NCBI RefSeq assembly: GCF_907164915.1
Contig: NW_025919536.1
Location: 186,001-250,000 of the forward strand
Direction: 5' to 3'
DNA: 64,000 nucleotides
Origin: Impatiens glandulifera
Taxonomy: Eukaryota > Streptophyta > Magnoliopsida > Ericales > Balsaminaceae
Made by a program: the position numbers and the translations under genes. Positions within the stretch are counted from its first letter, which is position 1; every line of letters starts with the position of its first letter. Below, one piece after another: positions 56,511 through 64,000 of the stretch. The notes beneath the pieces are model-generated. The model was given only the letters and a program-made list of their open reading frames with translations. It ran no database searches and had not been told where the DNA came from.

Positions 56511-57260
56511 CGGTCTATCAACAAACATAAGTAACACATTAATGACAGTTTCTGTAACTACGCTGGCTGCATCATTTTTATCATCACTATTTCTCTTTGG
56601 TGCTTTGAAGTTTCTCTTCAAGTGACCCTGTTTACCACAATTCCAGCAATTAAATATCCGCCCAGACTTGGACTGACTCCTCCTATTCCTCGACATAGAT
56701 CTTCTCTTACTTCGATTGAAATTTCTATCATTACCTATGCCCATGTTTTCAACATTCAGAACAGAACCTTTGAACGTTTCACCGGAATCAATTTTATGAA
56801 CTTTTTCAATAAGAATACGATTTTTAATTTCAATAAACTTCATTTTAACATTTCCAACTGAATTATTAATTATTGCCTTCATAGGTTCTCAACTATTTTG
56901 TAGAAATGCTAACAAAATCAGGGCACTAACTTCGTTTCCAAAATCAATCTCAACAAATTGCAATTGATTCACTATTGTATTAAATTCGTTAAAATGAGTA
57001 ATGACAGAAGTACCATCAATCATTCTTAAGTAAAAGATTCTTTTCATTTGATGTATATTATTGTTAGTAGATAGTTTCTCAAACATATCAGAAAGAGAGC
57101 TTTTATCAGACTTATGGTAGTCTTCTCCTTTGCTACAGTGTGAGCAACTGTCTTGCCTAGCGTCAATTGGATAACTCCCAAAATCAGTCTATCAAGGAGT
57201 TTGCATTCAGATTGCTCCATCTTCTCTAGTTTCTCACTCAAATGAATATGAAGCTTCTCT
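56499..57260 (-). pseudogene. gag: Tork-1 gag
   Basis: Several frames: KLEKMEQSECKLLDRLILGV (57044-57241), GTSVITHFNEFNTIVNQLQF (56889-57086) and the nucleocapsid part at 56499-56882. The zinc knuckle CWNCGKQGHLKRNF has Phe for the last Cys. The start codon region near 57300 is unclear. Confidence 0.8.
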
Positions 57261-57384
57261 CCATAGAGATAATCCTCAATTTACATCCTCTAGAAGACAT
57301 AATTTGTTCCATCAAATCTTCCAATCTCTTGTCATATATTGTTCTCTCTTGCCATCGATTCCAATTCTCCAATCTAGCCTAGCA

Positions 57385-57396
57385 GCTCTGATACTA
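57385..57396 (-). other. Primer binding site, tRNA-Met(i), Tork-1
   Basis: TAGTATCAGAGC on the - strand, a one-base variant of TGGTATCAGAGC, two bases from the LTR end. Confidence 0.75.
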
Positions 57397-57398
57397 GT

Positions 57399-57565
57399 TG
57401 TTAGGATTTTGATCTGTAAAATCTGACCTGTTTGAAACGATTTGTAAAATTATAAAGAAAAGAAGAATGCAAGAAAACACAGATTTATAGTGGTTCACTT
57501 AAATGAACTACGTCCACTTTAGCCGCCACCAGATTTCACTATATCCGTATGAATTATGTCCCCTA
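57399..57565 (-). repeat. Tork-1 5' LTR, cut by Sire-3
   Basis: Only 167 bases remain (TGTTAGGATTTTGATC ... TATGTCCCCTA). The rest should follow Sire-3 beyond the window. Confidence 0.88.
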
Positions 57566-58965
57566 TGTTAGGATCGGGGACGCCCTTGGAGGACCGGGGT
57601 GTTTCCGGTTTCAGGAAGGGTGGCCGCTTACAACACACAACACTCTTTGGTGATAGTCCGGTTAGAGACTAAAACCGTTCTCAGCACTGCACAAACTGTC
57701 ACCGACTCTTGAACCGGGTTCAAGGGCGGAAATGTCTGTTTCAGGTTGAAGCAACTTGTGCGACTTTAGATGATGTTTTAGAAGGAGTCGGTTTTATGGA
57801 TATGAGTGACCGGTTTTAGGAGTATGATTAGTTTTAGGTTAGGCTAAATAATAAAAGCAAAGGAAAGAACACGAGACACGGATTTGTTTATGGATGTTCG
57901 GAGCAAACCCTCCTACGTCACCCCTTCTTCTCAGGTTATGAGAAGGATCTCCACTAACTCTTAGAGTTACAACAATACTGTCGGTCGAGCCCAACTTCGC
58001 TACTCGCCGGTTACACCAAACTCACACTTTGATGTAATACAACAACTCAACACAACAACACACAGAAAACTTCCGGTTTTAGACACACCGGTTTTGGAAT
58101 AAAATAGTTTATCTCTCTAGAACTTAACGCTTTTCGTAATTTGTAATGTACAACTTTCAGAACTGATGATGCATTAAATGAAGACGTTTCGTCTTCCTTT
58201 TATAGCTGAGAGGACCCAACGGTCGTTTTTCTTCTCTCTCTTCTGGATTAGTTGATCGTTATGACGCCTGGTGCAGAGAGGTTGCTTGCACGCTTCACTT
58301 TCCTCAACACCTGGCAGTCATGCAGGCAGCTCTGAGCAGAAGATGACGTAGCTGGTTTTCAGATTTGGACACGTGTTGAACATGCACCTCCGGTTGTCAA
58401 TTTCAGATCAATAAAGCATCATTGCTTTCCTCGCATGCTTCCGATCGGATCCGATCTTCTTTTATTCTTTCAAGACACGTTTCTTTCATCATGGTACGTC
58501 ATTCTTGAAGTTTGAATCTTCCGGTTTTTTGTGTCTTGAGCATTATGATCCGGCTGGTATGTAAGCTTTTTGTCTTGGCTAACCGGCTGCTTGAGAGAGT
58601 GAAAACCGGTTCCTCTGATCTTTAACTTGATCACTTGGAACTGATTCCTTTGAAGTATAGCAGCAACCGGTTTTGATACCCCAACCGGTTCATACGGTTT
58701 TGTTTTGTACCTGCACATGAAAGTTGACAATTGTTTAGTTTATCTGGCCGGTTCCACAAAATTAACTTACTTAATTTTTCTATCAATTTCTCCCTTTTTG
58801 ATTATTTAGAATAAATATTCAAAACTTGTAATGTGTGGCCGGTTTCGAAAATTAACTTACTTAATTTTTCTATCAATTTCTCCCTTTTTGATTATTTAGA
58901 ATAAATATTCAAAACTTGTAATGTGTGGCCGGTTTCGAAAATTAACTTACTTAATTTTTCTATCA
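57566..58965 (-). repeat. Sire-3 3' LTR
   Basis: TGTTAGGATCGGGG on the + strand. The other edge is ambiguous because TTCTATCA followed by the PPT recurs at 58785, 58875 and 58965 (period 90). 58965 is chosen by analogy with Sire-2. The - strand TATA AGCTATAAAAGGAAG lies near 58192-58206. Confidence 0.85.
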
Positions 58966-59177
58966 ATTTCTCCCTTTTTGATTATTTAGAATAAATATTC
59001 AAAACATGTAATGAGTGGCCGGTTTTAAAAACTTGTGTTTGAAGAAACAGTGTTTCAAAAGCATATGTTTGAATTTTCCAAAAATATATGTTGAAACTGC
59101 CATAAAAAATAACATAACCAAGTTCCGAGTCATAATTAAACATAAGTTGTTTTCACGGAAATAAAGAGAGATTAGGG
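58966..59177 (-). other. PPT unit and 3' spacer, Sire-3
   Basis: Contains the purine tract AAAAAGGGAGAAAT (- strand, 58966-58979) and short untranslated sequence to the gamma-delta stop. No gene. Confidence 0.6.
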
Positions 59178-62054
59178 CTTGGATGGTCCCCCCTTGTGAA
59201 GCTCTTTTTCCAGTTCTTTTTCACGCTGTCTTCTTTCTTCTTCTCTTGCATTTCATTCCCTGTCACGTCTTGCAGCGTCAATCAGCATTCCGGCCCATAC
59301 ACTTGAATGACCGGTACCCTTTTTCTTGAACCCAAAATTGGTACAGACCGGTTTTGGTGGAGGAGGTGACGGAGCGATAATTTGTCTGAAGCTTGGAGAT
59401 GCGGTTGAGCCTTCGGTTGTCCTTCTTTTCTGTTGGTTAAGTTCCTCAGCATCTTTTTCTTCTTCTTCATCAAGCGGTTGAGCATTCAGCACGACTGGTA
59501 CAGTTGCTCTTTGTTCAGCCCGCTTCATCACGTTCTTAACTGCGCTTCGCTTCTTCTTGTTCCTTGTATCCATTGAGTGGGACGATTGAACCGGTTGGAG
59601 TTTCTGGATGTTGGCCTGTTCTTCCTCGTTGCATTGTTGGGCAAGCGCATAGTCTTTGTCTTCAATCTCTTTCTGTAACCATTCCCTTTCTATCTCTTCC
59701 TCTTGCAACTTCTTTGCGGTTTCAGCATCCGTTTCGATTTGCGTTTGAGTTGTGCTGACTTGAACCTTGGACATTTCCCCGATTTGGATGGCCATTGCCT
59801 GCAGCATGTCTAACAATGGAGCGGTTGCGGTTTGGACGGACTCGGCGATCAAGGCTTTTACTGATGTCTGCATGGCCGTATCTATCATGGACTTTATAGT
59901 GCTGGACAAATTAGCTTCAGCCGTTGCAATCCTCTCATCGGTTGCGGTTTTATAGCTTCCAAGGCATGAATCAATTTTCTCAATTACCGCTTGCTTCACT
60001 TGATCGAATTCAGGAGCCTTAGCCGTTTGAGAAAATTCTTGTTCCAGGTTTTCAGTTGTTCCGGATGTCTCACCGCCCATATAGAATGGCTTACTTTGAT
60101 ATAGGTCGGCATTATTGAGTTGGCGTTGGCAATTTTTCCTCCACTGCATATCAAAGCCAGCGAGATTTTGGACGAGCTGTTCTCGCACCGCGAGAAACCG
60201 TTCAGCCATTCTCATTTCAATCGGAGATAGCGACTTTCCTTGAGTTTCTTGAAAGGCATTCTCCACCGCTTGCAACCGGGCGTTTTCAAGGATTACTGTT
60301 GTTTTGCTAAAGGCAGGTTGAATAAGGTTGGCGTTAGCTAACTGAAGGGCCCTCTCTTCCATCCTGATGAGCTTGTCCCAATATTTGTTGCCATTCAAAC
60401 CTGGAGCCATGTCGGATATTTTTGTTTCACATCGGAGCTTCACCCACAGGATATATGGAGCTATCGTTTCATTGGCACCCTTGTTCATATCCCTGATTAG
60501 TTCCTCGAAGACTTCATCTTCTTCTTCTGCGGTAAAGGTAACCTCATCCCCGGTTAAGGCTTCTGGTTGAGGACCGGTTTGCAGCGTACCCTGTCCTGTT
60601 ACCGATGTATCTTCTATAAGAACCCATTTGCCTTTGTTGACCTGAACAGAACCTTCAGGTATTATTGCTGAATCAGATGGCCCATCTCGAGCCGATCGGT
60701 TTTCTTGAGCTGTCTTGCCTCCTGCGGAACCGGAAGGTTCCTGTTCTTCAAAATTTTCCTCCTGAGCCGGAGGGGTAAGATCTGTTGTATTGGCCGCCTC
60801 TTCGACCGGTTGAGCTACTGTCTGATCAGGTATCTCAACCTGATCAACTGGCATCCGACGACTTGAAACATCGTCTTCTTCGGTTTCCTTTGTGATCTCT
60901 TGGACCACATTATCAATTGCTTCTGAGGTATTCAAGCCCACATTGACTAATACCTCTTAAACTCGTTTACTTGGTGACTTGGAGGTTTCAGAGTGAATGC
61001 TTACCTCTGCTTCCTCATTGGAAACGAACTGGTTTTCTTGGCTCCCCGAGGATTCGGTTTGCCTTGGAGAATGAGATGGAACGGGAGTAGGAACGACGGT
61101 GTTGATGGGAATGGGTTGAAAGACGTCTGCGGTTCTTTCTGGTGGATTATCCGAGGAAAGCGTTTTCTCGGAGTCCGCCGGTTTCTTTGAACTCTTCCTC
61201 GCAGCTACCTTCTTCCTCCTCTTCGGTTCTAGAGAGGCTTCGGTTTCAACAGCTTTTCTTGCCGGTTTCTTCTGTCTGGTTTCTTCTTCAGCCGGAACCA
61301 AGGAACTGGCTCCCTTGGATGACTTTGTTCTTGAGGACTTGGGTTTGATCGTCTTCTCCGGTTTTTCGATCATTGACTCTGAATCAAGAATAGTGGAGAT
61401 TGGAAGCGGTTTACCTTCACCCAGTTCCACATTAAGGAACTCAAGGATTTTGACGATCTGCATTGCAAAGGCCTGCACCCGGCCATCTTTCTTTATCACC
61501 ATCTGGCAAAATTCTTCGTAGATGACGTATCCCCAATCTACCTTGTCACCGCGGACAATGGCCAACAGCATTCTGAGTTTGAGTTTCGTCAGGTTGTCGA
61601 AATTTCCTCCTCTTCCCTGAAGTGAGCGGGCGATGACAGTCAGCAGCCATCTGTATTCCGGTTTTAGCTTGTTCCTCCGGCTAGAATGGATCACCAGATC
61701 TTGTCCTGAGAACGAGACCACCAACCGGGCATCATTTGATTCTGCATCGGTTAGATCAATCTTCAGGTCCAGACCTGTGTTGGGCAGACCGAGAGCCTCA
61801 GCAAAAAGCTCTTCGGTTATTAGAATAGCTTTCCCATTGACTGTGGCTGAGACCTTCCTCTTCGCGAGCGTCGCCGTCGCCAGGAACTCTGTCACCGCCG
61901 CCGGATAAATGATGAACGGGCCAGACAGAAACTTTTCCAACCCAGAATCTCTTAGAAGTTAAAGAACAGCCTTGTTTTTATCATCGGCATGTTCATCAAT
62001 ATCTGCGAAATCCACTTGTAACATCCATTGGAATGGAGCTTTGCCTAGATCCAT
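59178..62054 (-). pseudogene. Gamma-delta accessory ORF of Sire-3, continuous with three stops
   Basis: One frame of about 958 codons from the ATG at 62054 (TATA at 62169) to about 59178. It is interrupted by TAA at 61959-61961 (codon 32), TAA at 60957-60959 between gamma and delta, and a Trp-to-TGA near 59250. Order: N-terminal domain (EKFLSGPFIIYPAAVTEFL, MLLAIVRGDKVDWGY, to about residue 215); Lys-rich linker (PKRRKKVAARKSSKKP); acidic part; helical region (LIQPAFSKTTVILENARLQA); coiled-coil KKLQEEEIEREWLQKEIEDK; basic TRNKKKRSAVK; Pro-rich IIAPSPPPPKPVC. This copy shows that gamma and delta are one protein. Function unknown; coiled-coil and basic patches suggest assembly or nucleic-acid contact, an inference only. 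Confidence 0.8.
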
Positions 62055-62557
62055 GATGATTTTGAGAAGAAGATATGAAGAACGATGAAGATCGGAGAGA
62101 GGAAAGCTTTGAAGATCTGGAAATTTGTAGAGAGAGAAAGCACAAGAGTTGAATGAGAAGTTGTGAACTTATATACATGGCGGTTCCGAGCGGTTTGAAG
62201 ATGAACCGTAGATTGATGTTTTTGGCGCCAACTTTCCCTCCAAAAGTTACTGCCGTAACTTTCGGCGGTAAAAGCGGAGATTCAGTGGGCGGTAAATTTT
62301 GGGAGGTAAAACCGTGGGCGGTTAAGATTTTCAAATTTTTCACTTTTGCTCGAAGTTCCGGTTTCACTTGAAGTCTTGTTAACCGGAAGTTTTTAAGTTA
62401 ACTTTATAAGTTTGGAAAACCGGAAGGAAGGATATGAATAAAAAACCGGAGATTTTGAATATTAACTATTTCATTAATAAGAACATTGAACATTGAGCGG
62501 TTTTGGTCGTACAGAAAAATGACCAAAAACCGGAAAGGAAAAACAAGAAAGGATAAT
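62055..62557 (-). promoter_or_regulatory. Promoter-like spacer of gamma-delta, Sire-3
   Basis: The - strand TATA TGTATATAAG (62169-62178) lies 115 bases before the ATG, the same distance as in Sire-2. Conserved block GTTACTGCCGTAACTTTCGG at about 62246. The rest is non-coding. Confidence 0.6.
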
Positions 62558-63319
62558 TTAGTCTTCTGTGAACCATCCTCCTTCCATCCTCCTTTCATAC
62601 CACTTTTCAATGGTGTTTTGAGGAAACCGTTCCTCAATTCTTGATAACCACCTATGTATCATGAGTATGGTGATGGTGTTAGATGGTCCAACCGGAACAC
62701 CGGTTCCAAGGTTGCGACGCTTGGACATTAGGAACCGGGTGATTTGAGGAGCGTAACTGATCCTTCCTCTTGCAGCGGTCATGAGCTGCTTCAGTTTGTT
62801 GTAGAGGTAGGTGGCCCAGTTGATGGAGGAGTTGCGAATGATGGCTATCATAATGTCGAATGCCTCCCGGCTATAGTTTCGGTTCGGCATTCGGCCTATG
62901 ATAGACCTTTGGACCAAATCGTGAAAGAGTTGGTAGTGAGGAGCGAGATTTTCTTTCTTCCCAAAGTCCTTGATAGGAGTATAGGAAGAAGAGAAGATTT
63001 TGAAGAAGTCTTCCTTAGCCGGTAGGTATGGCGTTGGGAAATCAGAAAAACCTTCGGTCGGAAGGTGAAAGAAGTTGGCGAATTCCTCCTCGGTAAACTG
63101 GAAGAATTGGCCGTCGACGATGGTGCGGATGCTTCCATCATCTAAGATATGACCATTGTTGAAGAATTCACACACCTCCTCTTCGAGGATGGTGTCTGAA
63201 CCCTTAAGGAAGCCTTGCAGCCCAGAATCTATGATATGCTGAAAGATGCAATCATAGTATGCGCAATCTTTGATATCTTCAAAGTCGATGATAAGTGTAT
63301 TTCTGAGTTCGGTAGACAT
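62558..63319 (-). CDS. Beta accessory protein of Sire-3
   Basis: An intact 253-codon frame, MSTELRNTLIIDFEDIKD at the start and KWYERRMEGGWFTED at the end, collinear with Sire-2 beta without indels. It has the LPTEGFSDFP signature, VCEFFNNGHILDDGS and FDIMIAIIRNSSINWATY. TATA at 63425-63436. Conservation of length in two copies, while the neighbouring gamma-delta has stops, makes this the best preserved ORF of the family. Function unknown. Confidence 0.78.
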   Translation of the reverse strand: MSTELRNTLIIDFEDIKDCAYYDCIFQHIIDSGLQGFLKGSDTILEEEVCEFFNNGHILDDGSIRTIVDGQFFQFTEEEFANFFHLPTEGFSDFPTPYLPAKEDFFKIFSSSYTPIKDFGKKENLAPHYQLFHDLVQRSIIGRMPNRNYSREAFDIMIAIIRNSSINWATYLYNKLKQLMTAARGRISYAPQITRFLMSKRRNLGTGVPVGPSNTITILMIHRWLSRIEERFPQNTIEKWYERRMEGGWFTED

Positions 63320-63758
63320 GATGATGAAGAAGGAGTGAGGAAGGTTTTGGAAGGACTTTCTGAACTTTCAAGTTTGAGAGAGAAGGGATGCTTGAAGCGT
63401 GTTTTGAAAATGAGAGATTGAGCCTCCTTTTATAGCTTGGAATGGATGAGAGCATTTAATGAGAATATTTGAAAAATCTAGCCGTTTATGTCTAGTCATT
63501 AATGTCTTTGTGATTTTCCAAGAGAATAAAGGCATGTCTTGTCTAGTCAAGTCAGGGATGCTTATTGAGAATGATGATTTGTGTTTCCAAGAGTGATATG
63601 ATTTTTGATTTTTTATATGGCACATTGAATATTTGATCATTTTAGATTTTGACTTAAAAGAGGAAGGAAATTTGATTCATTAATTGATGTGCAAAACCGG
63701 TAGTACAGCAAAATTACCGGTTTTGTGAAAAGAGATAAAAGAAAAGAGAAGGGACAAG
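63320..63758 (-). promoter_or_regulatory. Beta promoter and alpha-beta spacer, Sire-3
   Basis: The - strand TATA GCTATAAAAGGA (63425-63436) lies 106 bases before the beta ATG; the remainder matches Sire-2 43353-43678 with substitutions. No coding frame is supported. Confidence 0.6.
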
Positions 63759-64000
63759 TTAGACGTTGGATGACTCAGCCGCTTGATTTCTCCTAGCTTT
63801 CACCGCTTCCCACCGGTCGATCATCTCTTGCACTCTTTCCTTGGTGAGCACATGCCTTGGATGAAGAGTTACGAATGGTCTGGAGTGGATGTCCAGACTT
63901 GCACAGAAACTGCTCAGCTGAGGAGCGTAGCCGGTTTTGTTGGATAGGAGCATCTTCTTCAGGTTACTGAATATGATCCAGGACCAGTTAACCGGTGTCC
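63759..64000 (-). CDS. Alpha accessory protein of Sire-3, partial
   Basis: C-terminal part of alpha, open to the window edge: TPVNWSWIIFSNLKKMLLSN, then APQLSSFCASLDIHSRPF and LTKERVQEMIDRWEAV, ending SSNV then stop at 63759. Nearly the same as Sire-2 alpha. The internal Met at 63953 is not the true start. Confidence 0.75.
   Translation of the reverse strand, partial: TPVNWSWIIFSNLKKMLLSNKTGYAPQLSSFCASLDIHSRPFVTLHPRHVLTKERVQEMIDRWEAVKARRNQAAESSNV

Larger units (their letters stand above)
52978..57565 (-). mobile_element. Tork-1: decayed Tork/Tnt1-like copia element
   Basis: 3' LTR 52978-53343, primer site and 5' LTR start at 57399, with gag to RNase H between in copia order, all with stops and shifts. 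Its left flank is TGCAA (52973-52977); the matching duplicate would lie beyond Sire-3, which breaks the 5' LTR at 57565. The RT and the GAG-pre-integrase sequence are of the Tnt1/Tork type, not Sirevirus. Confidence 0.88.
57566..64000 (-). mobile_element. Sire-3: second copy of the Sire-2 family, runs off window
   Basis: The 3' LTR and the accessory cassette up to part of alpha lie in the window; pol and 5' LTR do not. It is preceded by CCCTA (57561-57565), the expected target duplication. ORF order and spacers match Sire-2 closely, but it lacks the MITE, so it shows the original gamma-delta arrangement. Confidence 0.93.

Overview
This window looks like nuclear DNA from a flowering plant, most likely a eudicot, in a pericentromere-like block of nested LTR retrotransposons. 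It is AT-rich, has no bacterial gene organisation, and carries a wall-associated-kinase (WAK) pseudogene pair and plant Ty1/copia and Ty3/gypsy lineages. From memory only, the accessory retrotransposon proteins resemble hypothetical proteins common in Lamiales such as Dorcoceras; I could not search this. I see no intact host gene and no tRNA or rRNA.

Layout. 1-4000: two decayed WAK-like kinase pseudogenes, convergent, forming a long inverted repeat. 4000-7510: an LTR-like repeat and unassigned AT-rich DNA. 7516-22161: a complete but old Sirevirus-type copia element on the + strand (called Sire-1), with target duplication CATAG and 1.65 kb LTRs, itself hit by a solo LTR (15297-17119). 22167-36885 and 50458-52977: remains of a very large Tat/Ogre-type gypsy element on the - strand, with satellite-like arrays, a 1.945 kb tandem duplication, dual RNase H, RT, protease, gag and an upstream ORF. 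It is hit by a solo LTR (32576-34301). 36886-50457: a young Sirevirus element on the - strand (Sire-2, target duplication TAGTT) inserted in the gypsy gag. 52978-57565: a decayed Tork/Tnt1-like copia element on the - strand (Tork-1). 57566-64000: a second copy of the Sire-2 family (Sire-3) inserted in the Tork-1 LTR and running off the window.

The most interesting content is an accessory gene cassette between the end of pol and the 3' LTR in all three Sirevirus-type elements: alpha (~245 aa), beta (~254 aa) and gamma-delta (~950 aa, coiled-coil). All three start with the same uncharacterised ~200-residue domain, and most have a TATA box of their own. In Sire-1 it is decayed by stops; in Sire-2 and Sire-3 alpha and beta are open. 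The cassette makes these elements 12-13.6 kb long. The iterated polypurine tracts that straddle the LTR edge, and a leader block shared by four LTR families, are further notable structures.

Inferred order of events: gypsy first, then Tork-1, Sire-1 and the solo LTRs, then Sire-2 and Sire-3, and last a hAT-type MITE inside Sire-2.
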